NCBI GenBank assembly: GCA_963921425.1
Contig: OY992834.1
Location: 21,155,923 to 21,219,922 of the forward strand
Direction of reading: 5' to 3'
DNA length: 64,000 nt
Origin: Dryas octopetala
Lineage: Eukaryota > Streptophyta > Magnoliopsida > Rosales > Rosaceae
Shown: one piece after another, positions 32,952 to 44,380 of the stretch
Layout of the letters: each line of letters begins with the position of its first letter
Numbering within the stretch: position 1 is the first letter of the stretch
The notes under the pieces: generated by a model
What the model was told of the DNA's origin: nothing
The model's input: only the letters and a program-made list of their open reading frames with translations
The model's database searches: none
Position numbers and translations under genes: made by a program

Positions 32952-35022
32952 ATGGAGTCAAATTCTGAGCTCAATGAACACCAGGTTGAAGAAGAATATG
33001 TATTGCTTGATCTTGATTCAGTTTACTCGGAGCTTGACATTCCACCAAACGCACCATATGTTCTTTCCGTACGTTTTTCCATTTTCAATTTCTTGTTATT
33101 TTTATATTTTTCAAAATTCTCAGAACCATTTGGTGTCCATCCGGACCATCCATACACGCACACATACATTATACATATGATTTGGAATGTCATTTAGATA
33201 TTGAATTGTCTTGATTTGCAGGGTTTGAACACAAAGAATCCAGTATTGACTATAGCTGATAAATTTAAGTTGGTGAGTGTATTATATAGCCTGCAAAATC
33301 CTGTGTTAACTTTGATTGTGACAAACTGTAGTCTGTGCTGATTTTGAAATTTTGGGTATCCGAAAAACAATAATAAAAAGAAAAAATTCCTGAAGTTTCC
33401 CAGTAGTTGCATATAATGGTATCTGCAACACATGCATAGATGTAGACTTTGTGTGCTTCCTTGCTATAAAAAAGAAAAGTTTTGTGCTCTCAGCTTTGTT
33501 TATTTGAACAAGAAATATTATGTTTCTTTGCTATCAAGACAGTTCTTTTTTTGCCTTAGTCAATCTCGAACTTGCTAGAGGCAGCGAGGCTATGAAATTA
33601 GTTCATGCTGTTTTGTGCCGCATTTAGATTCAGTCGTTTTCAGTTTATTTAACATTGTATGTCTTGGGTGGCAATGCTTGATTCCTAACCCTGTACAAGG
33701 GTCATCAAATCAAGAATTATTTGAGAAAGACTAGCTACATATTGAATTATTTCCTATTGGATAAATTATTGGATGACACATGTATTGTAATTTATATTGA
33801 ACAGTTTGAAAATCTTAAAACTATTGGGCATTTTATTGATTCAATGCATTGGGATGACTTGTCCGTAAAATCAAGTTGAAGATGTGATGTCTATTTCTTT
33901 ATGTAAGCCATGAGCAGATACTATTGCTTCACTCTTTCAGTTTGAACATTCATAAGCAGTTGGATAGTAAATCTGTCTATTAATTCCTTAATTATTATAA
34001 TTCCCACTTTTTCTCTGTTTGTGAGCTGTTTCATTCATTATTATTGGTAATTAGTATGCTATACTTGGAACTAGGGCAGATTCTGCATCACTGGAATGGC
34101 TTGAAGGTTAAAATTGTGGGTTGACATGATTTTCTTAGACTAATTCTTGTTTTCTCACAGATCGGAAGATATGAAGAAACGATTGGGACGTGCCTTGTTT
34201 TCACAGAAGAAGGTAAATCACAGTTTTAGCCTACTCAGAATACACCTGAAAGAAACATAGACAAATCAATTATGGCTTGTGATTACCTCCATTGGCATCA
34301 ATGGTTAGTCAGAGTTTTAAACTTCTCACATTCATATGAAACTTGATTTTCATTAAAGAGCCTTATGTCAGAGGTAATATCCATCCAGTTCTGTTTGGAG
34401 GATTCCATCTGGCATGCTATCTTTTTACCTGGAGCAAAAAATGTTTTTAGTTATCCAATGTTGACTTTAATGGTTCTTGAATCCCCACATGCTTTGATAA
34501 GGATCTGAGGGACTAGAATAGATATGGAGAGGTGATCTTGATTTTTGATTTGGAAAACTTAGGTTATTCCACCTGCATTTTCTGCATGTATTGTGGAGCT
34601 AGCTACTAGTAAATGGTCTTACTTTGTGCAAGGTGGTTATGATGACTGAAAACCAGTCGTACCCTGTCTCATAAGATTCAATAAATTTAAACAAACTGTC
34701 AAAGCTCTCATTCAATCAATCACATAAACTGTCATAGTGTTAATGTTTTTTATGTTATTTCTCGTATCTGCCTACATCAATTGAGTTGGGCTGTGATTAG
34801 CGTTTTTGTTATATTGAGAAAGCTTTATTTGCAGTTGCTAGCCCTGTAGTTCATGAAGAAACCGGACCATCAGAAGCAAACCTTTTTGCAGGAAAATGCA
34901 TAATAGATCCAAACGAAGCTCCAAGAAAGCAAGTAAAACCACTTACCAGCCTTCATAAGATTCTAAAATTTAGATTGGCACCTGATTTTGACTCTGAGGA
35001 TGCATCTGCACAGACTCGGTAA
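32952..35022 (+). CDS. TFIIIC subunit 6 / tau55-related protein (four coding exons)
   Basis: Coding exons fit 32952-33068, 33222-33272, 34161-34212 and 34835-35022, with GT-AG borders and consistent phases, giving 135 residues. The protein starts MESNSELNEHQVEEEYVLLDLD and contains LNTKNPVLTIADKFKLIGRYEETIGTC-type sequence (residues about 40-66). This is the small beta-barrel domain of the GTF3C6/TFC7-like subunit of TFIIIC, which helps recruit RNA polymerase III at tRNA and 5S genes in the nucleus. The C-terminal half (NLFAGKCIIDPNEAPRKQVKPL..) is the plant-type tail. Length and exon structure are as expected and no break is seen, so this is probably a working host gene. The third intron (34213-34834) is the longest in exon-dense sequence; intron 2 holds the repeat block at 33700-34050. 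Confidence 0.8.
33700..34050. repeat. Intron block A shared with 15590-15920
   Basis: Inside intron 2 of the TFIIIC gene. It matches the upstream copy through 'ctagctacatattgaattat', 'gggatgacttgtc' and 'tttctttatgtaa'. Confidence 0.65.
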
Positions 35023-36057
35023 CATTTTAGAAGTTTTTGTTAGCCTTCCCAAGGTCAAGATTTTATGAGGTATAAATAGAGGTTGTTGATGTTGTTTACT
35101 TTATTGCACCATCTTGTAAAATCCTTTAATTCAAGGTAGCGAGGGGTTTTTGAAACCCTATACCCTAAACACCCCTCTCTCTCTCTCTCTCACACACACA
35201 CACTCACACACACACATAAAAACGTTGCATCACTTATATTTACATATTGAACCATCCAAAAAGAAAAGTTCTACATCAAATTTCATCACGTTGAATGACC
35301 AGCCATACGAGAAATTTTAATGCATCCAAATATTACCTCTAAAACATGCCCAAAAAAAAAAAATATTACCTCCAAACACATTGAAAACAAAAATTCAAAT
35401 ACTTGGCTTTTGGAAGTGGCCAGAGGTCCAGCCATACTGTGCACTGACTCAATGGGTTAACTAGCAACATTGGAATTCTTACTAAACAGTCAACATTAGC
35501 CTATGGCTTTCATCGAATAAGGATAACTTGCATGTGAAGGTAAAAGCTGAATGTAAATGTATAGACTTTTCTCTTTTCCCTCTAAAGCGTTACACCGGTA
35601 TTTCTGGGCTTGTGACCAAGATCTTGGTGCCCCAAATTCCATAGAGATTAGAAGAAAAAGTTGAATGGTGGAGCGGGAAAAAAGGGATCAATAGAAGCTC
35701 CGACAAGCATCATGTGCTTGATTGCATTAAAAAAGAAAAAAAAGAAAGAAACAAAAATTGTAATAGATTTGGTGCAAGTATTGTATATGAGTTCACATCA
35801 AACAAGAATCTATTTTTTCTCTAATTTGGTTTATGATTATATTCCCTGCTACAGAGTACAGAGTCAATGCAGGGGACAAGGGAATTTGTGATTAGCAATT
35901 CGGCACTGCTCCAGATTCTTCAGACTAGTCATATTCGAAACAATAATGATAATTGTCCAAACTTTTTTTTTCTACACTTTATGTGTTCTTACTTTACTGA
36001 ATAGGGTATTTCTTTTTAATTTTTAGTTTTTTTTTTGTTAATATGCAATGTATGAAT
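35023..36057. repeat. 3' flank of the TFIIIC gene with block B shared with 15925-16320
   Basis: 35228-35590 matches the upstream copy. A (CT)n(CA)n microsatellite lies at 35177-35216. The rest (35600-36057) has no gene that I can support; a 76-codon open stretch at 35661 has no domain. Confidence 0.6.
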
Positions 36058-36237
36058 TAGGGGTGGGTTCGATCCAGTTACCGAACCGAGAACCCCAAAC
36101 CGGCAACCGATCGGACCCCCCTCAAATGCCCCTTTTGGTTACCGAGACTAGAACCGAAATGCCGGTAAACCGGCACTCGGGTCGGACCGGCATTTTGGGT
36201 CGGCTCGGCTCGGTATAGGCATTGACCGACTTGAGTT

Positions 36238-36275
<38 letters not shown>

Positions 36276-36720
36276 AGCAAGGGAACAGAGAGATGCCATC
36301 GTAGGTCGAACTAGGTGGCTTCGATTCGCCGCCTTGGGGAGTCGTCGGCGTGAGGGAAAGGTACCAAAATAACCGGCTCGATGAGAGGAATGAGTTCTGG
36401 GTGGTGGGAAGTCGCGAAGCCGTCGGAGCACAGAGATTGCCGGCAAAGGGCTCGGCTCAGCCCCAGCTCAGGTTGCCGCGATCCTTGCCTTTCTGGAAAA
36501 TCAAAACACATGGGCAAAGAGAGGAGGGAGAGGCGAGCATTTCGAAGGTGGTCTTGCCTCCATTATCCGCCGGACGACAGTGTATCGCCGATCAAAGGCA
36601 TGGCGAGAGAGAGAGAGAGCGTGACGTCGGGGAGAGAGAAAGGGAAAGTGAGAAATGAGAGAGAAAGGGGGAGTGTTGGCAGCAGAGAGAAGAGATGATT
36701 AAAAACTAAAAATAAAATGT
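36058..36720. mobile_element. hAT-like element start and CGGTA-rich body
   Basis: It begins taggggtgggttcgatc, like the confirmed hAT MITE at 22990, followed by a dense CCGGCA/CCGAACC-rich tract (36080-36230) and a (GA)n repeat. The right terminus and target duplication were not found, so the element is either truncated or interrupted by the telomere-like tract that follows. GC-rich open frames on both strands here (36078-36698) carry no domain. Confidence 0.4.
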
Positions 36721-37421
36721 TTTAAAAATTTATTAAAAATTTAGACAATAGGGTATTTTGGGGTTTGGACTTTGGGGTTTGGGTGGGGTTTAGGGTTTGG
36801 ACTTTGGGGTTTAGAGTTTTTACTTTGTATTACATATGTTTTATAATTTATATAAAACATTTTATATAATGCATTTCTAAACCCTAAACATTTATATAGA
36901 CTATAGTTATTAGTTATAGACTATTATCATATTATACCATACTAAACATTTCTATAGACTATAGTTATTAGTTATATACCAACTATAAATTATTGAATTA
37001 TTATCAATTATAGTCTTAGGATATATGGTATATAGGTATAGGATATAATAAGCCTTATAATGTATATGATTTAAAAATTTTAAAATACACAATAGGGTTT
37101 AGGGTTTAGGGTATGAGATATAGGAATAGGATATAGAGTTTAGTATTTAGTTTATAGTTATATGATATAAATTGTTTAGAATATGGTATAATATTAGTTT
37201 AGGGTATTTGTAATTAGTTTTTATATAGAAATGTATTATATAAATTAAAAAACATATAAATTATTAATTATGGGGTTTAGGGTATAGAAAGGGTTTAGGG
37301 TTTATAAATTTATATATTTTTTATATAAATTACAGAAATTTATATAAATGTATTATAGAAAGGTATTTTAGGGTCAAAGTTTATGTGTTTATAGAGGAAT
37401 TTGTTGTTCGTTCATTTGTTT
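36720..37421. repeat. Degenerate telomere-like tract
   Basis: Many scattered TTTAGGG and 'gggtttagggtt' strings, together with 'atataggatata' variants, in AT-rich DNA (for example 37088-37110). It is too decayed for a true telomere array. Confidence 0.6.
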
Positions 37422-37612
37422 TAAACTTTGACCGCTAAAACGAACGAATAAATGATTTCCGATTTGGTTGATTTTTTGCAGGGATGATCTATCAATAGAG
37501 ATGTAAAAAATGGACGGTTCGGATTAATACAAAACGACCGGTGTGGGCCACACAGGGTGATCCCTCATTTAACACTAAATGAGGGATCCCTTATTGGAAA
37601 GGGCCTGATATA
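37422..37612. mobile_element. Foldback MITE, family B, right half
   Basis: It matches the right arm of the neighbouring full copy ('gatttggttgattttttgca', 'ggacggttcggatta', 'aacactaaatgaggga'). The left half is missing or lies in decayed sequence. Confidence 0.55.
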
Positions 37613-37619
37613 TATATAG

Positions 37620-38044
37620 CTCATAAACCTTCAGGGCCCTTCCAATAAGGGATCCCTCATTTAGTGTTAAATGAGGGATCACCCTGTGTGGCCCACACGG
37701 GTCGTTTTGTGTTAATCCGAACCGTCCATTTTTTACATCTTCATTAATAGATCATCTCTGCAAAAAATCAGCCAAATCGGAAATCGTTTACCCGTTTGTT
37801 TAAGCGGTCAAAGTTTAAAACAAATGGACGAACAACAAATTCCTCTATAAACACCTAAACTTTGACAGCTTAATCGAATGGGTAAACGATTTTCGATTTA
37901 GCTGATTTTTTACAGGAATGATCTATCAATGGAGATGTAAAAATTGGACAGTTCGGATTAACACAAAACTACCCGTGTGGGCCCTACAAGGTGATCCCTC
38001 ATTTAACACTAAATGAGGGATCCCTTATTGGAAGGGCCCTCCAT
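37620..38044. mobile_element. Foldback MITE, family B, full length
   Basis: The mirrored ends are 'gggcccttccaataagggat' and 'atcccttattggaagggccc', with mirrored inner blocks 'aatccgaaccgtccattttt' and 'ctgcaaaaaatcagccaaat' around a centre near 37835. It directly precedes the exonuclease-like fragment at 38083. Confidence 0.75.
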
Positions 38045-38082
38045 AAACCTTAGCTGCAGCAGGCATCTAATCTAAGCCGACC

Positions 38083-38250
38083 ATGGCGATCAACATCATT
38101 GAAACTAACAACGGTGACAATCCAGCCATTTACATAATTAGCGTGGGTAGCAAATTCACCATATCCACCACCTTCGTTTATCGTTATGACCCTACTTTTG
38201 TGAATGATTGCATTCATCAGATAGATAAATTTTATGAAGATGAAAATTGA
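38083..38250 (+). pseudogene. N-terminal fragment of a WRN-like exonuclease relative
   Basis: A 55-residue open frame, MAINIIETNNGDNPAIYIIS.., continues VGSKFTISTTFVYRYDPTFV and ends in a stop. Its strand pattern and the '(Y/I)xVGxxxxTxxTxxYDPxxV' spacing resemble residues 18-46 of the exonuclease at 5964-6710 and the N-termini of plant WRN-like exonucleases. Nothing downstream resembles the core domain. It may be a truncated family member cut off next to the MITE, or a very short gene. The match is by eye and short. Confidence 0.4.
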
Positions 38251-38455
38251 GTAATAGTTTACATTGTTTTTGAAAAGGATTGTTTGCAAAAAGTATGCCA
38301 AAAGATCAATGAAGATGAATTTGTACCTACAAGATGATGAAGGTGGAGATTAATATTAGAGAGTCCAAACACTTATGACTCTTCTTCTCTTTCATTACAC
38401 CCTCACAGTCTCTGAGTCATAAAATAATAAGAAATTGATATAAAATAGCATACAA
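38251..38455. other. Spacer, no gene seen
   Basis: AT-rich sequence between the exonuclease fragment and the first copy of a direct repeat. Confidence 0.4.
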
Positions 38456-38767
38456 AATAGAAGGGAATCTCTCAATTGAAATTATATACAGAGCTGGAAA
38501 TACATCTGGTCTTAGGTTCTTATCTTTACAAGTGGGCTCAGAGATACATGGCCCACCAGTTAGCAAAGGTAGGGAGGGAGCTGATATTTTGAGGGCATAG
38601 AGATTCCAATTCCAATAGTACGCAACTGTAGTGTACAGCAACTCTGAAAAGTTGGTCTTCCATTTTGGTCGTCAGTCTGAATCTGAAAGGCTCAGACTCT
38701 GCAACTGTAATAATGAAACACATACAGGTTGCTGCACCCCTAGTAATGGTTTCTAATTTCAAATGAA
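38456..38767 (+). repeat. Direct repeat copy 1 (about 310 bp)
   Basis: It shares with 39143-39490 the ordered blocks 'aatagaagggaatct', 'acaagtgggctcagagata', 'gagattccaattccaatagt', 'gtctgaatctgaaaggctc' and 'aatgaaacacatacaggtt'. Function is unknown; it looks like duplicated non-coding or 3' untranslated DNA. Confidence 0.75.
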
Positions 38768-39142
38768 GGTGTATTAATTTTAGATATTTTAAAGAGTATA
38801 AAGTTTTGGTGTATTTTAATTCAAACTTTGAGTCTACCAAAATTTAGGTGATTTTAATAAAGACTTTTTAAAGTACACAAAAATTAGAGTGTAGTCATTG
38901 AGTGATTTTCAGAGACTTTCAAATTTTTTTTTTTTCTCTCTCTCTCTCTCTCAGTCTCTCTCTCTCTATAAAGATAAATCAATATTTGTTAAAGCATTCA
39001 AACATAATATCAAAAAATTGCAGAAACCCTTAAAACCAAACACCCAAAAATCCAAATCAAACACACAAAAACATATATGCAACATCACCCAAAACCTCAT
39101 GCAAACACCTGAGGTAGTGAAACCCCACCACCAAGTCATAAA
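38768..39142. other. Spacer between direct repeats
   Basis: AT-rich, with a (CT)n tract at 38936-38967. No gene is seen. The repeat-spacer-repeat layout could be a small terminal-repeat element or a simple tandem duplication with an insertion. Confidence 0.4.
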
Positions 39143-39490
39143 TAGAAGGGAATCTATCAACTGAAATTTTATACAGACCGGCCAAAACAAAAAAAGAAGT
39201 TTTATACAGAGAAGCTGGAAAACATATGGTTTTAGGCTCTTACCTATACAAGTGGGCTCAGAAATAAATAGCCCGGCCCAGTATTCAAGTGAGTCCATCA
39301 GTTAGCAAAGGTAGGGGAGGGAGCTGATATTTGAGTGAAGAGAGATTCCAATTCCAATAGTACGTACAACAACTCTGAAAAAGTTGGTCTTCCTTTTTGG
39401 TTCTCAGTCTGAATCTGAAAGGCTCTGACTCTGCAACTGTAATAATGAAACACATACAGGTTGGTGCACCCCTAGTTATGGTTTCAAATG
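39143..39490 (+). repeat. Direct repeat copy 2 (about 350 bp)
   Basis: It is the second copy of the repeat at 38456-38767, with an added segment ('ccggccaaaacaaaaaaaga' near 39178) and several indels. Confidence 0.75.
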
Positions 39491-39641
39491 AACGGTCCTG
39501 ATTTCTTTGATTGCTTGCTAGATGGAAAATATCAAAGGATGGCCTCCTCTTATCCCTGCGTTTTGCCTCACTATATAATCAATCATGATGTGCTTCAGGT
39601 CGCCTCATCCTCTCTCAGTCTTCTCATTTATCATTTTCTTC

Positions 39642-39694
<53 letters not shown>

Positions 39695-40232
39695 CTCGCT
39701 TCATTTTTCTATCACTTTTTCTCTCAACCCATCCCTTTCTTTCTTTCTTTCTTTCTTTCTTTTCTTCCGAACCCCCTCAAAACCCCAATCTCCTCTCCCC
39801 CCTCTCTGTTAGCGTCCCCCAGGGTCATGGCTGTTCATTCTCAAGGTTTTCTTTTAATCTTTTTTTTCAAACTCTCCCACCTCCATTTTATTTGTCAATA
39901 GACTTCCCTCTGCAGGTATTTCTAATTTTTCTTAATTTCATATGTTTAGGACAGATTTCAGATTCCACAAATCTTTTCTTAGTTTAATTGTGATATACTT
40001 GTTTGTTGATCATGCAGTTTTTAGGGTATACATCAAGGAATGGGTGGAATAGGAAAAATTACTCAACTATGATGGAGCGCTTCCTTTCAGGTAATTTTAT
40101 TTCTCTAAAGGTATCACACAAAAAAGAGCTTCTATCATGACTGCACGCTTGTATGTCTCCACTTTTATTTATTTTATTTTATTTTTATATAAAAATAAGA
40201 TAACTTGCTGAATAGGTCAACATGTGGTAATT
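39491..40232 (+). other. Possible interrupted host transcript (leader and small exons)
   Basis: TATA-like 'actatataat' at about 39570, a (CT)n leader (39640-39690), a donor-like ctctgcag|gtatttc near 39914, and a small exon-like segment 'gtatacatcaaggaatgggt' at about 40027, within 40018-40090, ending at cag|gtaatttt. No protein family is recognised. The copia element inserted at 40233 would have split such a gene; candidate continuation at 50720-50960 is equally unrecognised. Confidence 0.25.
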
Positions 40233-42298
40233 TGTTAGTTTCTAGAATTTGTTATATTGACTATTTTCCTTGTCAAAACTATTGTATTTAATTTTATTAA
40301 TCTCTCACAAGCTCTAGGCTAGATTAAGGACAAGTTCAGATGTATTGAAGAAGTCAAGAATGAACAAAGACTCAAGGTATACTGCACTTCATTCAATTCA
40401 TGAAAATATCAGTTTTGTGTCCATTTGACTAGTCATAAAGAACAATATTTTTCACGTACAGTGGTTGATACAGTGACAGACACTGCAGTGAGGCCATTTC
40501 GGGTTTTTCTTTTAAAGCCCATTTCATTGAAAGCCCATTTTCTGTTTTTTACTAAACATACATGTGCATTGCACATGACTTGGTTCCCCCAATGTATCAA
40601 TCAATTCTGATTGCATCTTAGTCATTCACGCCACACACTCACACACACATCAGCACTATTCATCGTCTTCTCCAATTCTGATTTTTGCAAAATAAAGCAA
40701 AATTCATTTTTACAGCTCCTCATTCCTATCCTTAGTAATACTAGGATACCCCTCTAGGACAAAGAGAATATGCCCCTTATTCGTCTCTTGTGGACAGCCA
40801 TTGATTGGCTTCCACGTGGCTCGGGCAAACACGGAATTGGTGTGTGTGTGTGTACGGGTATATGAAGTACTCTGTTCAGATCTTTTGGCGTGGGTCTATG
40901 AGCATTTTCAGTGTGTATTTTTCGGGTTTTATGCCTGGGTATTTTTCAGGTTAAGTGCTCATCTTTAACAATTCAGAAAATGTTCTTTTAATTCTTAAAA
41001 AATCAAAAAGATTTTCTGAACTTGTTTTGTTTCATCTAAAATTCTAAATGGGTTTGAGTGTTTAAATCTTTTCATATATTCTTCAAACACATTCATTTTA
41101 GATTTTAGTTGAAGGATTCAATATCAACCTTTTCATGCCTCTAGCTTGAGAAGGTTGATCTTTTTTTTTTAAGGGATTAATACCATTTTACTCCCCCGAC
41201 TATTACACTTGTATCAGTTTGCTCCCCAGACTTTTAATTTGGAAAATTAAGGACTCTGACTTTTTCAATTTTGCCAATTGAGGTTCTTTTGTCAATTTAC
41301 ACATTTTTTATCCAAATCTTTGAGGGCAAAATGGTCCCTTCCAATTAGATCTTATCATTTTTTCCTCATGCATCATTTTTCCTCTTTTATTTCTTGCTAA
41401 ATTTTGCTTGATCATCTCGACATTTTAGATGAAAAATGTATAAATTGACGGAATAACCTTAATTGGCAAAATTGAAAAAGTCAGGGTCCTTAATTTTCCA
41501 AATTAGAAGTCTGGGGAGCAAACTGATACATGTGTAATAGTCTGAGGAGCAAAATGACATTAATCCCTTTTTTTAAAGAATCCAACATTGGCATATCATG
41601 TTCATACATTGATGAATCTACTGGGCTTGGTGTGAATTGGTGCTATGGGTTGATGAGTTTGGAGTTGGAGCTGCCTTCTTCATGAATGACCGATTGTCTT
41701 GCTTATGGAAGTTGCACAAAGGGGTAAGAAAGCTGCTACTTAGTCTAGGACTTAGTGATTGAGCTTGTGTGCTGTGTGCTCCCTTTGTATTGAACTTCTT
41801 CTTTAGTGGATTGCTTGGTCAGCTGGAAAGACCCTCAGTTTTTAACCGTTAGTGGTTTTCTGGGTGAACAATTGTGTGGCTTGTTTGTTATCTGTTTTCC
41901 TATGTGTTGCTAATTATTGATTCGAAAATATCTTCACAAGATCACACACTTCACTTTAGCATGTTAACTTAGACCATGAATGCTAAATGAGAGTTTGTTA
42001 AATCTGTCCACACACCACTTTAGTTGTTGATAGCACTGGGATGCCTACATTGATGGATCCTTTGAGTGCATAGGGTGTCACTCAATTCCTTAGTGTGTTC
42101 TGACTTGTGGCATTTACTGAAGTTGATTTGATTTTATAAGTAAATTTGGAGATTCAGATTTTAGTTACTGGATCGTCAGAGTTGTGTCTGTTTGACTAGT
42201 TCATGAATGATCATATAAAATTAAAATTGGGGTCCGATCACTGAAAGTGAATTTAATCAAGTTAATTAAGTGAATAGATCACCTAAATTAAACTTTCA
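40233..42298 (+). repeat. 5' LTR (2,066 bp, includes a MITE)
   Basis: Without the 395-bp insertion and its 9-bp duplication it is about 1,662 bp, equal to the 3' LTR (1,666 bp). It starts TGTTAGTTTCTAGAATTTG and ends at the base before the primer-binding site. Confidence 0.9.
41173..41567. mobile_element. Mutator-like MITE inside the 5' LTR
   Basis: It starts gggattaata and ends ..attaatccc, with long inverted arms ('ctccccagacttttaatttgg', 'gacttttt caattttgcc'-type blocks) mirrored about 41370. TTTTTTTAA is present on both sides (41164-41172, 41568-41576), a 9-bp target duplication as in Mutator-like elements. The 3' LTR at about 49980-49992 shows the uninterrupted site, which proves the insertion. 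Confidence 0.85.
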
Positions 42299-42300
42299 AT

Positions 42301-42312
42301 TGGTATCAGAGC
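42301..42312 (+). promoter_or_regulatory. Primer-binding site (tRNA-Met type)
   Basis: tggtatcagagc, two bases after the 5' LTR, is the standard plant copia primer-binding site. Confidence 0.85.
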
Positions 42313-42372
42313 GCTACTCTAAAAGCAAATAGAGAGGTCCTATGGTATTGTTTGTTTTCTAGGTGTGTCTAG

Positions 42373-43620
42373 ATGGAAAGAGATCGAGTCGCAGGATCTT
42401 GCAATTCTCCTCCATTCTTTGATGGCAACAACTACGCTGCTTGGAGAGAGAAATTTGAAATTTTTCTTGATGCCTATGACGAGTTGGCATATGAGTATCT
42501 CACTGTTGAGTGGATTCCTCCCACACGAACTGTTGATGGGATTGAAACTCCTAAGCCTAGGTCCGAATGGTCTTTTGCCGAAGTCACGGCCTCTAGCTCC
42601 AACAAGAAGGCTAGAAATGCTATTGTCACTGCATTATCTTCCTCACAATTTGCACACATACAACATTGTGTCACGGCTAGGCAAGCTTGGAACAAACTTA
42701 GGGTTGTTCATGAAGGGGACAAACAAGTTAGGTCACTTAAACTTCAAATGGTACATGTCAAATTTGAAGAAATTAGGATGAAAGAGTCCGAGTCATTTTT
42801 CGAGTTCTATGAAAGGTTGGAAGCCCTCACAAATGAAGCCATGTCCCTAGGTAAACCTTATGAGGAGTCTACCATTGTCCAAAAGGTTCTTAGATCTCTA
42901 CCTAAGAGATTTCAATCTAAGAAGCATGCAATACAAGAAGTCCAAAATTTGGATGAACTCAAAATTGGTAAATTGGTAGGAAAGCTTAAAACTTTTGAGA
43001 TGGAACTTGAAATGGATGAAAGGGACAGTAAGAAGTCAAAGGATATTGCTTTGCAAAGTGTCAAAGAGATGAGTGAAAACTTGAGTGAAAAATCATCCAT
43101 GTCTGATGATGAGGTTGCCCTTTTTGTCAAAAGATTTAGACGAATTCTTAGAAATAAAGGGAGAGAAGCTAGGACTAGTGGTAACAACTTTAAGGAGTCC
43201 AAATTCAAACCTCGAGGAGAGAATTCATTTGAGAGAAAACAAGAGAGGAAGTCTAACTTTAAGGAAGGAAGAACAACCAAGAGAGATGTGAAATGTTACA
43301 CTTGTGGTGGAATAGGTCACATAGCAATTGAATGTGCAAATAATAGAAAGAATTATTCTTCAAGTAAGAATAAAGCCATGAAAATCACTTGGAGTGATAG
43401 TGAGAGTGATGACTCAAATGATTGTGAGTCTTCTTCCGATATTGAGGGTGATGAAGTTGCATTTGTTGCATCAATCAAGGAGATTGAACAAGTTGATGGT
43501 GGGTCTGACTCAGAATCTACTCCTGATGATGAGTCGTACACTGCACTTTGTGATAAGTATGACTTACTTTTCACCGAAACTCTTAGCATAAAGGAAGAAA
43601 ATCAGAATTGGAGAAGATGA
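42373..43620 (+). CDS. Copia gag-like protein
   Basis: A 415-codon open frame. It starts MERDRVAGSCNSPPFFDGNNYAAW, the usual copia gag start (DUF4219-like). A UBN2-type capsid-like region follows (QVRSLKLQMVHVKFEEIRMKESESF..), then a basic linker and one CCHC zinc knuckle (CYTCGGIGHIAIEC). The tail is acidic and Ser/Asp-rich. The last few codons come from an inverted LTR fragment, so the natural downstream part of the element is absent. Gag forms the shell of virus-like particles in intact relatives. It is part of a broken retroelement. Confidence 0.85.
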   Translation: MERDRVAGSCNSPPFFDGNNYAAWREKFEIFLDAYDELAYEYLTVEWIPPTRTVDGIETPKPRSEWSFAEVTASSSNKKARNAIVTALSSSQFAHIQHCVTARQAWNKLRVVHEGDKQVRSLKLQMVHVKFEEIRMKESESFFEFYERLEALTNEAMSLGKPYEESTIVQKVLRSLPKRFQSKKHAIQEVQNLDELKIGKLVGKLKTFEMELEMDERDSKKSKDIALQSVKEMSENLSEKSSMSDDEVALFVKRFRRILRNKGREARTSGNNFKESKFKPRGENSFERKQERKSNFKEGRTTKRDVKCYTCGGIGHIAIECANNRKNYSSSKNKAMKITWSDSESDDSNDCESSSDIEGDEVAFVASIKEIEQVDGGSDSESTPDDESYTALCDKYDLLFTETLSIKEENQNWRR

Positions 43621-44050
43621 TGAATAGTGCTGATGTGTGTGTGAGTGTGTGGCGTGAATGACTAAGATGCAATCAGAATTGATTGATACATTGGGGGAAC
43701 CAAGTCATGTGCAATGCACATGTATGTTTAGTAAAAAACAGAGAATGAGCTTTCAATGAAATGGGCTTTAAAAGAAAAACCCGAAATGGCCCCACTGCAG
43801 TGTCTGTCACTGTATCAACCACTGTACGTGAAAAACATTGTTCTTTATGACTAGTCAAATGGACACAAAATTGATATTTTCATGAATTGAATGAAGTGCA
43901 GTATACCTTGAATCTTTGTTCATTCTTGACTTCTTCAATACAGCTGAACTTGTCCTTAATCTAGCCTAGAGCTTGTGAGAGATTAATAAAATTAAATACA
44001 ATAGTTTTGACAAGGAAAAAAACCAATATAACAAATCCTAGAAACTAACA
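43599..44050 (-). repeat. Inverted fragment of the LTR start
   Basis: The reverse complement of the first ~450 bp of the LTR, joined to the end of gag. On its other side the minus strand shows the element's purine tract and the pre-LTR spacer, so this is the left end of the inverted arm and mirrors 49049-49500. Confidence 0.9.
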
Positions 44051-44380
44051 ATCTCCCCCTTTGGCTTTCCTTGACAAAACATCAACCCATTCACCTCACA
44101 AGACTCTCAACACTCAGCCCAACACTATGTTATAATGTACCTGCAAGAAGAAGTACTTGCACAACACAAAATATGATAGTACAGCAACCAATGCAATTTA
44201 AACACAGCAAGCAATGTAGATTAAACAAATACATTCTCCCCCTTTTTGTCATGGAAAGACAAAAGGACATACATGCAAATATAAGAGTGAAGTTAAAGAG
44301 CACACAAAGAGTTGGAGAAAAATACATGCTTAAAAAGTAACTTCCACAAAAGACTAACTCCCCCTAAATTTTAACTCCCC

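Noticed and set aside
36078-36698. Several open frames on both strands
   Set aside because: GC-rich transposon body with GA repeats; the frames overlap each other and have no domain.
39640-39901. 137-codon open frame rich in Ser/Leu
   Set aside because: It is mainly a translated (CT)n leader repeat.
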